Positions 1 through 11,400 of a DNA stretch of 64,000 bases are shown here, piece after piece (the first letter of the stretch is position 1; each line of letters starts with the position of its first letter). Made by a program: the position numbers and the translations under genes. The notes under the pieces were generated by a model that ran no database searches, had not been told where the DNA came from, and saw only the letters and a list, made by a program, of their open reading frames with translations. The stretch covers positions 729,501 through 793,500 of the forward strand of contig JAHQIY010000008.1 of the NCBI GenBank assembly GCA_019054805.1. The letters are read 5' to 3'. Source of the stretch: Brachionus manjavacas. Taxonomy: Eukaryota > Rotifera > Eurotatoria > Ploima > Brachionidae.

Positions 1-32
1 GCTACAATTTGAGAGTGATGAACTGATATAAA

Positions 33-70
<38 letters not shown>
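33..70. repeat. ATA trinucleotide microsatellite
   Basis: About a dozen ATA/TAA units in a row. LINEs in this window end in similar trinucleotide tails, so this may be the tail of one whose body has gone, but no LINE 3' hairpin is visible beside it. Confidence 0.8.
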
Positions 71-346
71 TAACTGATATAAAATCTGATATATTTTTTT
101 TAAAGGGAAAAAAAGAAAAGGAATTAAAAAAAAAGGGTAAATAAAAGATTAAAGACTAAAAGAGGCTAGAGAAAGCGAGTATTTAAAAGAACAAAACTCA
201 CACATTTTAAAGGGAGATTAAATGGACTTTATATCGCTAAGGCCAGTAAAAGGATATAGTACTTAAAATTATCGAAATTCAAGTAAGCTATCTTAAATTT
301 TAATAAATTTTGTTCAAATAAATTTTAAATATCAGTACAGTAAATT

Positions 347-603
347 AAGAACAAACAGTCATGTATTGACAATAAATGAACTAAGATACTTTTTTGAATG
401 TGCTTTAGTTGATTTTTTCAAAAATTCTTTCAAGATAAAAACTTTTTGAACTTTTTTTTACATTTTTGCTTTATTGGGATCATGTCAAAATCTATGATTT
501 TAACCATTATCCTTGTTAACTTTTTATGTCCATGAATTTTTGGTTAAAAAGAATTTACTTTTTTCTTTATTGTCAATACAAGACTGTTTGTACTTAACAC
601 TAG
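347..603. mobile_element. Small non-autonomous inverted-repeat element (MITE)
   Basis: The ends TTAAGAACAAACAGTC and (reading inward on the other strand) TTAAGTACAAACAGTC begin imperfect inverted repeats of about 31 bp that run on to TGTATTGACAATAAA. The unit is about 250 bp and has no ORF. The superfamily is not certain; the flanking TTAA could be target or part of the termini. A diverged partial copy lies at 15016-15145. Confidence 0.65.
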
Positions 604-1175
604 AAGCACCAACGAGTCAAAATGACTCTTTTTCGATTTTTGGCCACTAAACTCTAAGTCAAATTTTGCTATTTGAGCATAATTTTTTTTTCAGCATAAA
701 AATAAGAATAACTTTCTAAATTAACTAAATTCAAATAAAAAAAATAATTCCTTTGTACAAAATCAAGTATATACTACTAGAAGCACAAAAAAGAGCCATT
801 TTGACTCGTTTTTTAATTAAAATTTTGAATTTATCTACAAAATCAATGGATGAGTCATAAAATATTTATAAAAAGTATACAAATCTTTAAAAACTGACTT
901 AAATCCTAATACTTGAACGAAGATAAGCAAATTTAAAAAATGCAAAAATTAAAGTTTGCGTATTTTACATGAAAGACGAAAAATTGGTTCAAAAAGGAAT
1001 GAATTCAGTAGAAGATAAAATTTTTGCAAGATACTTTTTTTTAGCCAAATTTTTATTTTTACTCAATTAAAATTAAGTATTGAATAGATTTATCCAAATA
1101 ATAAATTATCATCCATTTTTATCCATTAGATTCTATTAAAACAAGTCATTTTGACTCGTTTTGGTGCTTCTAGTG
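598..1175. mobile_element. PiggyBac-like MITE
   Basis: It starts CACTAGAAGCACC directly after a TTAA and ends with the exact reverse complement GGTGCTTCTAGTG (1163-1175), followed by TTTATTAA. Subterminal palindromes of the type GAGTCAAAATGACTC lie next to both ends, and an extra copy lies near 770-810. A CAC/CCC start beside a TTAA target is typical of piggyBac-type elements. At about 580 bp it has no transposase. The TTAA is clear on the left only. Confidence 0.65.
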
Positions 1176-1513
1176 TTTATTAACTGTACTGATATTTAAA
1201 ATTTATTTGAACAAAATTTATTAAAATTTCAGAAAACTTACTTGAATTTAGATAATTTTAAGTACAATATTTTAGTAAAAAAAATTTAATCTTGATGTTC
1301 TTTTGAACTGAATTACAAAGAAAAAAAATGATTTTTCAGCCAAAATTTTTGTCACTATTATGGTTATTTTTTAAAATTTAAGGAAAAAATTAGGCAATGT
1401 AAATTTATGGATATGTTTTGAATTGACGTTGAACCCTAGCTTTTTCTCTATTTAAAAATTTAGCTAAATTCTTAGATAAAATCATCAAAACCACATTATT
1501 CGTGATTGCTACT

Positions 1514-2208
1514 ATGTCCGCCAAGTCGACAAAACCAAAGACTTTAAGCAAAGAAGAAGAAAAACTTCTACAGGATTACAGCCGCGATTTATCCACCAAA
1601 TCCTCGGCTCTATTCTACGGAAACGCTGCCATTGTGGCAGCAGTGCCCATATGTAATAATAAACCAAAAAATTTAATATTCAAAAGGAGTCTTTAACCCA
1701 TTCATTTAATTTAAGGGCTGTATTGGAAAATTCACCAAATGGAACCTGCAAACAATTTCATTTATTTTTTACTTGGAACTTTGGTCACATCCTACTTGAT
1801 CAGCTTGGCTTACAAAAATGTCAAATTTGTTCTCAAGCACAAGTAAACTTGGATCAAAAAAAAAATATTCAAAAATTAATTGATTTAAAAGAATTTTTCA
1901 AAATTTGGAATCAGTGGTTCAAGACGATAAAGACAAGAAGACTGAAGATCGGTAAGTGGTTTAGATGATTAAAAAAAAGACAATTTCTTTGACAATGTTC
2001 CATTTTAAATAGATCATTGAGGAAGAGAAATGAGATCGCTGAATTCGAATCAACTACTTATTCCATTTTTTACAACAACAGCCTGTTCTTGTTCATTTTG
2101 CTGGTAGCTTCATTCGTGATCTTCAAGAATTTTTCTCCACTTTTTAATTATTTTTTATCAATGTCAATCGCTTCGGGTTTGTTGGCATTGTTCTCAACAT
2201 CGAAATAA
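1514..2208 (+). CDS. SSR3: Translocon-associated protein subunit gamma, copy A
   Basis: TRAP gamma is a multi-pass ER membrane protein of the TRAP complex, which sits beside the Sec61 translocon and helps insertion of secretory proteins. Four exons join in phase: 1514-1652, 1716-1842, 1892-1951 and 2013-2208, giving 173 residues, about the usual length. Diagnostic stretches are [20 protein letters not shown] near the N-terminus, [11 protein letters not shown] after the second membrane segment, and [18 protein letters not shown] leading into the last two membrane segments; the C-terminus is ALFSTSK. I chose the ATG at 1514; the upstream in-frame GTG at 1502 has no support. Introns are 49-63 bp; the third exon's acceptor is set by phase rather than conservation. 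A near-identical copy lies inverted at 12974-13667. Confidence 0.95.
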
Positions 2209-2243
2209 ATTATTATCTTTTTATTTTGTTAATGTAGTACTTA

Positions 2244-2249
2244 AATAAA
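2244..2249 (+). terminator. Polyadenylation signal of SSR3 copy A
   Basis: AATAAA lies 36 bp after the SSR3 stop codon. In AT-rich DNA such hexamers are common, so the call rests on position. Confidence 0.45.
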
Positions 2250-2392
2250 ATTAATTAATTAATTTAGTCATTAATTTATTAAATCGAAAAAAAATTTAGC
2301 AAATGAATTTGAAATAATCGAATTTAGTATTTGAATGAAGTTAACTGCATTTAAAATTTTATCAAGACAAAAAATATCAAATGTTTTTTTTT

Positions 2393-2470
2393 TGGCAGGA
2401 AGAAAGCTGCCATAGCAAAACTTCATCTACTCTCGCTCGGTAGATCTCCTGTTTAAATTATTATTATTGA
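2393..2470 (+). mobile_element. LINE 3' end stub (family with ATT tail)
   Basis: This short segment begins GGCAGGAAGAAAGCTGCCATAG, contains CGCTCGGTAGATCTCCTG and runs into a TTATTATTATTG tail. The same kind of 3' end (AGCTACCATAG, a hairpin, then an ATT repeat) is seen at 7975-8045, 8485-8580 and 35055-35130, the last two attached to recognisable LINE coding sequence. It lies within the duplicated arm and recurs inverted near 12715-12790. Confidence 0.65.
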
Positions 2471-2504
2471 TAATTTTTTTTGATTTTTTTACAAGAGCAA
2501 GCTA

Positions 2505-2893
2505 CCGTAAACTCGTGTTCACGACTCTAAGAGTTAATTACATAGTTTCTATGTTACAACAATTAAAATTTAATTTGCGAGAAAATATTCTGAATATGGT
2601 ATATTTTCTAAAAATAAGGCCCAAATTTAACTTTTACTCTAACAAAAAAATTGTCTTTGCTCTCAAAAAAAAATGAAAAAATTGACTTTTTTTCTAATTT
2701 TTAATTAACTCTACAATTTTTAAAATTTTCATTTTTTTTGAGAGTAAAGACAATTTTTTTGTTAGAGTAAAAGTTAAATTTGGGCCTTATTTTTAGAAAA
2801 TATACCATATTCAGAATAATTTCTCGCAAATTAAATTTTAATTGTTGGCATTGTTCTCAACATCGAAATAAATTATTATCTTTTTATTTTGTT
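2505..2893. repeat. Foldback at the inner end of arm A plus a copy of the SSR3 3' end
   Basis: The segment 2557-2672 is followed, after a loop of about 57 bp, by its reverse complement at 2730-2844, so about 115 bp can fold back almost perfectly. Directly after it, 2846-2893 repeats the last bases of SSR3 (2182-2228, beginning TTGGCATTGTTCTCAACATC). A shortened copy of 2505-2672 lies in the same orientation at 12545-12691, beside arm B. This looks like a rearrangement junction made by template switching rather than a standard transposon. Confidence 0.7.
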
Positions 2894-2984
2894 ATTATTC
2901 CATTCCATTGGCAACAAAAGGAAGACTAAACGTCTTCCCAGTAAGACTAAACTTTTGGAAAATTTTTGGTCTAGTACTGTCCCG

Positions 2985-5867
2985 ACTTTTTTTTGCTCAA
3001 TGAAATAAAAATTGATTTGAGTGAATCAAATATTTATTTAGACTTTAAAAATTATCACTCAATAACTAAACCACGCAATAGATATGGAGGAGGAGTAGCT
3101 ATTTTGATTAAAGTAGGAATTGATTTTTTACAAGACTTTTCTTGTGAGCACTTTAATTGTGAACTGCTATGTATTAAACTAAATCTTGGAAAAAGTAATG
3201 AAATATCTGTGTTTAGTCTATACAATCCACCCAACAAATTACTTATTTTTGAGCTATTTAAAACGATAAAAAGGAACTGTAGAAATTTTGTGTGGGAATC
3301 TTATCGCCAGGACGAAGCAAATAGGCTGTTAAGGATAAAATGAAAAAATAATCAATGAATTAGATTTTTCAGTGATTAACGACAAATGTCCTACATATAA
3401 TATTTTTAATAGGAATTACTTTGAAATTCTTGACTTTTTGTTCGTTTCTTCATTAATAATCAAAGTTACTTATTTTTGTGTTCTCAATTGTCAAGATATG
3501 ACTAGTGACCATTTTCCAATTGAAGCATCTATTTCCATTGACTACTTAATTAAAAGCAAATCTACAATTAGGAAATTCAGCTATTAGAAAGCAAACTGGC
3601 AACTTTATAGAGACACCTTAAATGAAAATAGAGATTACCTTAGTGAAAACACACTTTCAATAGATGAGCTGAATAACAAAATTACAAAAAAAATCATTTC
3701 TGCTTCACATAAATGCATACCTTATCAATCAGAGAAGATATACAAAACGAGTCTACCACCAGATATACTTATGCTGATCAAAGAACGTAGAAAAATTAGA
3801 AGAAACTTTCAAAGAACTCGTTGTTCATTACTTTAGAAAAGATTTAATCACTTAACCTCAGAGTTAAAAATCTCAGTAAGAAAATTCTGAAATCAAAACT
3901 GGTTTGATTTCATTCAGAAAATGGGGAAAAATCCACTTTCAAGCAGGCCTTTTTGGAAAAAAATAAACAAATTTAGAACACATAATGGATCAAAATTAAT
4001 TCCAAATTTCAAATAAATCTCAAATAACAAGGAATTAAAAACTGATAAGGAAAAAATAAAATGAAAAGGCGATATATTATCTTCAACATTTAGTCCTAAC
4101 TCTTATCTAATACTGAAAAATATAATGAAATAATTAGCTTTAATTTTGAATACCTTAAAAATTACAATCAGTGTAATTTCAATGATCCATTTTGCCCAAA
4201 CGAACTTACACTGGCTTTAAATAGACTGAAGACTGAAGCGGCTTCAGAACCTGACCAAATACATAATCTAAAGCTTAAAAATTTACCAAGAAATTCCTTA
4301 ATAGAAATCTCAAAGCTTTTTTACCTATCTCTGCGTAGTGGTTTTATTCCAAAATCATGGAAAACTGCGAACATAACTATGATTCAAAAAAATGCATCTT
4401 CGTCACAAGATCCTTCAAACTACAGACCAATCAGTATAACAAGTTGCCTTTGAAAGTAACTTGAGAGTATAATCTACACAAGACTCTACAATTTTTTAGA
4501 AAAAAATTTATTACTTATCCAGGAACAATCAGAATTTAGGAAACATCGGCGAACTTCCGATAATCTTTACTTTTAGATTCAAAAAATTGTAGTCATTTAA
4601 TAGAAAGAAAAGAGTTTGTTCCCTTTTCTTTGATTTTCCTAAAGCCTCTGATAGGGTTTGGCACGAAGGTCTACTTTTTAAATTGATTAGAATGAATCCA
4701 CCTCATTACTTGACTAACTGGATTAGGTCCTTTTTAGATTCTAGGAGATTCAAGGTAAATGTGAATGATCACCTAAGCGAAGAATATCAAATAACTGCAG
4801 GTGTTCTCCAAGGCTCAGTAATTAGTCCTCTTTTATTTATTTTTTATATTTATGACATCCCAAAAAGAAACAAAACAAATAATGAATACTCTCTGCTTTT
4901 CGCAGATGATCTAGTTACATTCTTCATTTATAACAAGAAAGGGAACCTAGAAAATAAGATTAATAAATACACCAACGAACTAGAACAATGGCTTATTAAA
5001 TGGAAAATGAAGATATCAGTTGAAAAGTCGTGTTCAGTAGTCTTCTCTAGGTACAAAAAAGAGTGTGATAATCTAAACTTAAAAATCTATGGAAACAGAA
5101 TAGTGAGCCAAAAAGAAATCAAGTTTCTTGGTATTAAATTTGATTCTAAGTTAAACTTTAATACACTAGTAGACGAAATTAAAGAACGCTGCAACAAAAG
5201 GCTAAATATTATTAAGATATTGTCAAACAAAAAATGGGGTCTCAATCAAAACACACTAGGAAATTTATATAAATCTTTAGTCGGATCGATTTTAGACTAT
5301 TCTTTTCCTTGCTTAAATTCATTTTCAGAAAATAATATCAAAAAACTACAAGCAATTCAGAATACAGCAGTAAGATCTATCTTTAAGTTAAAATATGATA
5401 CTCCCTCCATTATCATACATCAGGAGGCTTTTAATAAACTAAAATTACTTACAGTCTCGAATCGACTTCTTGAGTTGAGTCAGAGATATGTTGGGACAGG
5501 ACTGAGTCATTCTATTCCATTGGTTGAAAGACTAGTGGATGAATACAAAGCGGGTTTCGAATCAAGAAATATCGAATACCCGACTCCATTGTGTAATTGC
5601 ACCTTACAATTTCCTCTTTTTTTCCTGAAACCTAAACTATGTAAAGCTGAATGACCTAAAAGGGTAAGGGATCATATATCTATTTTTTATTATTATCTCT
5701 TACAAACTTTATTCATATTTTTATTTTTATTTTTATTTTTTGATTTTATTTTACTTAACTTTTTTTAATTTTTAATTTTACTTAATTTAATTTTAATTTT
5801 TTATTTTTATTCTGAAGGAGCTTTAGCTCGGTACAGTTAACAAATAAATAAATAAATAAAACTTAGT
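2985..5867 (+). mobile_element. LINE retrotransposon, family A (AAATA tail), 5'-truncated and decayed
   Basis: Endonuclease pieces come first: 2993-3325 has LNEIKI and RYGGGVAILIK, and 3372-3580 has SDHFPI. Reverse transcriptase follows: the N-terminal part (4200-4560, with DQIHNLKLKNLP and NYRPISITS) is broken by stops. A long open frame at 4683-5654 holds GVLQGSVISPLLF, the catalytic FADD and a C-terminal region ending near 5654. The 3' end is TCTGAAGGAGCTTTAGCTCGGTACAG followed by repeats of AAATA at 5840-5867. Several stops and frame changes separate the pieces, so it is dead. The same 3' end occurs near 18.0, 30.0, 34.6, 38.5, 46.65 and 49.2 kb. The domain order (APE endonuclease then RT) fits the CR1/Jockey group; the clade is not fixed. 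Confidence 0.88.
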
Positions 5868-5883
5868 TCTAAAGAATTAAAAA

Positions 5884-6644
5884 TGTCACAGGTACAATTA
5901 GGAGAAAAATTTGCGAAATTTGAAGAATTTGACAAGGCCCTTGAAAATTACTGACAAACCAATTATCACATCTTCCCAAAAGCAACAAGTAGTTACCTAA
6001 AGCCAGATCGAACCAAATACGAGTATGTTGAATACAAATGCATGTTTTGGAGGATCTGAAGTCTCGAGAGAATCTGAAGATGTTTACAACTACCGGATGC
6101 AAACAATCCTTCAGATAACTAAGCTATGGGAAAATAACGAAATGTTAGGTTTGAAGCCGATCGAGAGCATCAAAGAAAATAAAGTGAACAAAGAAGATTT
6201 ATCACGTTACGAAAGTATGATCAAAGAAGCTGGACAATGCGAACCAAATGAGATAAAGAAGAATTAGAAGAAGTTAATTCAACATCATCATTAACAACAT
6301 CAAGTAATCCAACAGATTCACAGCCAGGTTGTTTCGAAAATAAATTTGAATGGAAGAAGTCTAGTTAATAGTGCTCCAATACGAGGAGCTCCAACAAAAG
6401 CACAAAGAAAGAGAAAACTAAAAGAGAACGAATCAAAACAAAGTAAGAAAGCTAAGCTTGATGATGTAGTTGTTGATCAAGCACATAATGAAGAGTCGAA
6501 TACATGCAAATTATGTCAAAATTTGTTAGAAGAAAATCCTCTTAATTGTAGTACTTGTAATTTCTTTTCATAGATCTTGTGTTAAAGGTTATATCCCATT
6601 AAAGAAATCTTGGTATTGCAAGGGTTGTAAAAAATCTAATTAAA
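5884..6644 (+). pseudogene. Decayed transposase-like gene ending in a PHD-type zinc finger
   Basis: The first frame (from 5884, MSQVQLGEKFAKFEEF) resembles the N-terminal part of FAR1/ZSWIM-type proteins derived from Mutator-like transposases; it meets a stop after about 23 codons and is then readable as KPDRTKYEYVEYKCMFW. The frames at 6025-6267 and 6346-6573 continue with basic, lysine-rich sequence. The end carries CKLCQ, CSTC and, after a one-base frame change near 6555, HRSCVKGYIP and WYCKGCKKSN, spaced like a PHD finger. The central catalytic part is missing, so this looks like an internally deleted element. The MULE link is inference; the C-x2-C/H-x2-C spacing is visible directly. Confidence 0.45.
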
Positions 6645-6649
6645 TCTTG

Positions 6650-7970
6650 TATTCTTTTCTTTATTTTTTTTTATTTTAAATAAAATTTTCACACTTAATT
6701 ATCTTTTTCTAGCCTCTTATAAATTTTTACACATATTTTATCTAACAGTAGAAAATTTTTTTTTCAGATAGTTATCTGTCGTAAGACAATGCTACGGAAA
6801 GATATTTTACTTATATGTAGCATCTTCCTTAATTCAAAGTTTAGTTTTTTTCTCACAAGGTAAAAGATAAATATTGCAAATTTACAGTCTCAAGGATTTT
6901 CCAACAAAGACTTTATAAAAATAAAAAAATTGGTTTGTGATAAATGCAATCGATTGAACAATTATCAATTTAGTGATCAAAAAACAATCAAAGAATTTCA
7001 ATTTTTTATAACCCAATCTTTGGTAAAAAAAAAACAAAAAGAAGAATTTAAATTATTTAGATGATGAACGATTTTTAATTTGTAACTCAAAAATAGTGAA
7101 GTTGAGATCGAAAAAAAACGAAAAATAGCATAAGAAATCAGTTTTGATAAAATGTGAAAAATTCAAGAATTGTTAAAGAATGTCAGTGACTAAAAAAAAA
7201 ATTTTGAAATTTTATCTACCATAATTTACTAAATTTACAATATTAATAACCAATATCTAGTTAGCCAAAAATTAAATCAAAAATTTTACTTTGACAAGAT
7301 GAAGCCAAAAGTAAATTATTGCGAAAAGCTGATCTTATAATTAAAACGTTTTAAATTATTTTTTTAAAACTAATTTTATAATATTTACATAGTCTAAGAC
7401 TAAGGACTATCGTAAATAATTTTACGAAAGTGATAGAACTTACTCTAGGATAGATAATTAAATAAATGCAGTTGTTTGAATGATTATTTAATAAAGTCTT
7501 TATAACAGACTAAAAACTTCATAAACAATTTTGACTTAATTGCTCTTAAAACTTCCGTTTTTGAAAGGGTTACTGTTAAAAATTCTATCTCTTGTTCAAG
7601 TTATTTCTCGATTTTGAATTTTTCAGGTTCCAGATTTTTTGTAAAAGCTTCATCATTCCTCAAAAGTTCTTCTAAAAAAATATCCCTCATTATTCGAATC
7701 ATTTTCTCTTGAATCAGTTAAATTAGTTTCAATGAAATATTCTTCATTACAATAGCTTCTCAACTTACAGAAATTTGAATATAACCACATACTTTAGTAT
7801 ATGAAATATATATTTTCTTTAAATATTTTCTAATATTTGATAGGAAACTTATTAAAAAAATTTTCGATAAAACGCTGACGAATAACGGCGTTCTAAAGTT
7901 GAATGGTGCAACATTTAAGAAAATTTAAAAAATATTGAAGCAAAAAAATGCCTAAAAATCACAAAAAATT
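6650..7970. other. AT-rich stretch without recognisable features
   Basis: No open frame of note, no homology I recognise and no clear inverted repeat. Several AATAAA-like hexamers occur by base composition. Confidence 0.6.
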
Positions 7971-7974
7971 ATAA

Positions 7975-8045
7975 TAATAATAAAAATAATCTACAGCAGT
8001 AGATCTGGCGAGCAAGACTAGATCTAGTTTTGTTATGGTAGCTAT
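7975..8045 (-). mobile_element. LINE 3' end stub (ATT-tail family), minus orientation
   Basis: On the minus strand it reads CGCAGGAAGATAGCTACCATAAC, then CTTGCTCGCCAGATCTACTG, then a run of ATT units. This is the same 3' end layout as at 2393-2470 and at the end of the LINE at 8485-11672. No coding sequence is attached. Confidence 0.6.
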
Positions 8046-8337
8046 CTTCCTGCGAAAAAAATAAACATTTATAATGATAAATAAAATTTGAATTTTTTGA
8101 GACAACGATTAGAAAAAAAAAATCATTTTACTTATTTTTGAATTTTTTTTCATTATCAAAATTAAATTATAAAATATTTTTTGAACAATTTTGAAAAATT
8201 TCGCCTCTTGGGGCATTTTAAACTTAAACTTTTCATTTAATCAAATACTTTACTAAATACATCATCTAAACATTTATATATTTTTTTTAATTTTAATAAA
8301 AAGAATAAATAGACAATGAAAATATTTAAAAGTAAAT

Positions 8338-8480
8338 ATCCTTTCTGTACTTTTTGTACTTTTTCTAATTAATTCATTTGGCCCTGATCCTTTTTGTACT
8401 TTTCCAGAATATTATTTTATTTGGCCCTGTTCCTTTTTGTACTTTTTATACTTTTTATTCTTAATGGTAATAAAAAAACC
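8338..8480. repeat. Left inverted repeat of an element split by a LINE
   Basis: It contains two tandem units of the type TTTGGCCCTGWTCCTTTTTGTAC and ends TTAATGGTAAT. Its reverse complement lies at 11790-11885 (ATTACCATTAA, then GTACAAAAAGGAGCAGGGCC). The two sit immediately outside the LINE at 8485-11672, so the LINE appears to have landed in the middle of an older small inverted-repeat element. Confidence 0.7.
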
Positions 8481-8484
8481 TTTT

Positions 8485-11400
8485 ATAATAATAATAATAA
8501 TAATAAAAAGCTACAGCAAGCGAGCTTGTGGAGATGACTTACTCGGAAGCCATCTATGGTAGCTAATTGCGCAAAAATCGAGAGATTAATTAAGGAACTA
8601 CAATGAAAGTAACAGAGACGAAACTGAGGTACAAGACGAATACGAGAGATTATACAGATTAATGTGATTAAGTAGATTAAAAGTAATTCAAAAAAATAGT
8701 CATGAATAAGAAATAAATAAAAAATGAATTAAATAATGGTTCAATAGTATAAAAAATTAAGAGATGATTAATTACATAAATAGGTTAGTTACAATTGATT
8801 ATTGATAATATGATTAAAAAAAAAAAAAAAAAAAAAATTAGCTAAATAAATGAATGTTAAGAAGACTTAAATTTTAAAAGATTGTTACATGTATTACAGC
8901 ATTTATTTTTTTTTTTTTTTTTTTTTTTAACATTCAATTAAATTTACAAATTTAAAATAAAGATAGGAAATTTCAAATATATAGTTACAAGAATGTACAT
9001 AAAGAAAGGTTAGACGTTAACCAGTTATGAAGTACAGGCCGACTTATAGGCATCGTAGTGGTTCTTGAATTGGTTAACCGAGGTCGATTCAGTAACTGGC
9101 GGGGGCAAAGCGTTCCACTCGTTGATGACCCTGTTGGTGAAGAAGTTTGCTCGCTGCTGACATTTGGTCGTGACTTGGCCAGAAAGTCTTCTCCTGTGTC
9201 CCCTAATATTACCAGCTGGTCCTGCTTGCGAGAGAGAGTTGCAGTGTTCCATAGGTTTCACCCAGCATACAGCGTTGAATCCGCGGTAGAATTTGAACAG
9301 TTGGATCATGTCTCCTCTCAAACGGCGCTCCTGAAGTGTCGTGAGTCCTAATACAGCGAGGCGATCAGCATAGCTCCAGTTCTTGTATCTGCTCACTAGC
9401 TTTGTGGCCCTCCGTTGCACAGATTCGAGGATTTTGATGTCCTTTTTGCTGTGAGGAGACCAGACTGTTGCAGCGTACTCAAGGTGGGGTCTGACGAAGG
9501 CACAGTAGAGGATTCTGCACGTATCGATGGTCCAGTACCTGAATGTTCTCTTTAGCTGTCCGAGGATGGCGGTAGCCTTGTTAGCCTGGATTCTAATGTG
9601 GGTGGAGAATTTCAGGTTACGTGAGAGGGTGACCCCGAGGTCTTTTTCGGTTTCGACATATTTCAGGGTGGTGCTTCCTTTGGAATCACCCATGACAAGT
9701 TCCGAATTGATTTGATTACCGTTGGTTCTGCTGAAGTCCATCACCTTACATTTGTCGACGTTAAAGAGCATGCGCCATGTGATCGACCATTCCATGAGTG
9801 CGTTGAGGTCGTTCTGAAGAATTGAGAGGTCGTTGTTATTTCGAACTGTGGCGATTAGCTTACTGTCATCCGCAAATAACTTAACGAGATGGCTAACCGC
9901 TTCAGGCATGTCATTAATGTAGATGATAAAGAGGAGAGGCCCTAGAACACTGCCTTGGGGGACACCACTTGTCACATCAATCCAGTCCGCCTTGTGCTTC
10001 CCAATCACTACTCGCTGCTGTCTATCGGACAAGAAGTCGCTGACCCAATCAATTGTTCTGGGACAGAAGCCATATTTGATCAACTTGATTCTGAGAGAGG
10101 AGTGACAAACTCGGTCGAAGGCTTTGGCGAAGTCGAGGAACACTACGAGGACATGAAACCCGTTGTCGATGCCATCACTAATGCGGTCCACCGTCTCTAG
10201 AAGATTTGTGACAACTGACTTCCTCATGACGAAGCCGTGCTGTTCAGAAGCGATGATATTGTTGCTGTAGAGGTGCTCTAACATGACATCTCTCACAATA
10301 CTCTCCATCAACTTACAAGGCACCGAAGTTAGAGAGATAGGTCTGTAGTTACCTGGAGAGCTTCTGCTTCCTTTCTTGAAGGGGTGATTTGCGCGAGTCT
10401 CCAGGCATCCGGAACTTTACCGCTTGCAAAGGATTGGCAGAAAATGACGCTGAACGCCTCTGAAAAGGCACTGGCACATTTCTTGACGACAAGAGGGTGA
10501 ATACGGTCCATGCCGGGCGATTTCGTTGGGTTCAAGCGATCGATATATTTGAGGATGTTGGAAGGTGAGAAGATTGCAGTGTCAACCTCGATCTGCGGTG
10601 TACGAGTTGGCTGTACGGCTATGGCAGGGGGGAGGCGGGCGATGAAGACGTTGCCGAATTGCTTATTGAGAATATTGGCTATTCCACCTCCGTCTGTGTG
10701 GGGGACACCGTCGCTATCATTGAGGCATTTGATCGTGTCTCTGCACTGCTTCTGGCTGTTAATGTAGTTATAAAGCAGCTTAGGTTGACTCTTACAGGCC
10801 CTGACAATCGATGCTTCGTACTTAAAGATTGCGTTGCGCACTGCTGTCTTAACTTGTTTGCACACCGTGACATAGAGAGCCTTTAGCTCAGAGTTGCGGG
10901 GTGCTGACCTAATCCGGCAGTGGAGTATGTATTTTTTTTTGGTGAGCTGCTTGATATTGGCGTTGAACCACTTTGGGTTAGGACGATTCCTTGCTCGGGG
11001 CACACAGGTTGGTATAGCCAGGGCGGAGGCAGTACTGTACGTTGTTACGAACTGATTGAACGCTATGCTGGTGTCGCTGTCCAGCAGCTTGGTACAGTCG
11101 AGAACGTGCTTGTTAAAGAGCTCATAGTTACCACGTTGATAGACCAAGCGCGGTGTTGTTTCTAAGGGGTTGCGGATTTGCGAACGCAGGCTGTAGTTCC
11201 AGGAGAGAGTGGCGTGAAGGCAGTCTTTGTCTGTGTTGCCGAGGGGTGGACCGTTTATAATGCTGAAAATTCGGCCAGGGTCGTCCGTGACAATTAGATC
11301 AAGGATACTGCTCTTGAATGTTGGCTCTAGGACATGCTGGGTGAGGAAGTTCTTACTCAACGCGTTCAGAAATTCAAGGCTCGAAGGGCGACCTTTGTTG

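Larger units (their letters stand above)
258..1275. repeat. Foldback element (95-bp arms) with two smaller elements nested at its centre
   Basis: The segment 258-346 (starting AGTACTTAAAATTATCGAA) is repeated inverted at 1180-1275, giving arms of about 95 bp that end near CAGTACAG. At the centre are two further inverted-repeat elements, 347-603 and 598-1175. The centre of the foldback is TTAA-rich, consistent with insertion by a TTAA-targeting element. No coding capacity is seen. The whole nest is copied in arm B at about 13905-14924. Confidence 0.75.
162..2494 (+). repeat. Arm A of a 2.3 kb inverted duplication carrying SSR3
   Basis: From the sequence starting AGGCTAGAGAAAGCGAG at 162 through about 2494, this segment reappears as the reverse complement at 12692-15016. 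Paired positions sum to about 15178-15184 throughout, so there are only small indels. The differences I noticed are scattered single bases. The arm holds a nest of small inverted-repeat elements (258-1275), the complete SSR3 gene and a LINE 3' stub. The near identity implies a recent duplication, or a false one created in assembly; the sequence alone cannot separate these. Confidence 0.93.

Noticed and set aside
33-70. CRISPR or satellite array
   Set aside because: It is a plain trinucleotide microsatellite, and no spaced repeat array exists anywhere in the window.
1502-1513. GTG at 1502 (and its arm B counterpart at 13679) as the SSR3 start
   Set aside because: The first ATG at 1514 gives the expected family N-terminus; a GTG start is not expected in an animal nuclear gene.
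10510-11165. Several plus-strand ORFs of 75-85 codons across the family B LINE
   Set aside because: Shadows of the endonuclease/RT coding frame on the opposite strand, explained by its higher GC.
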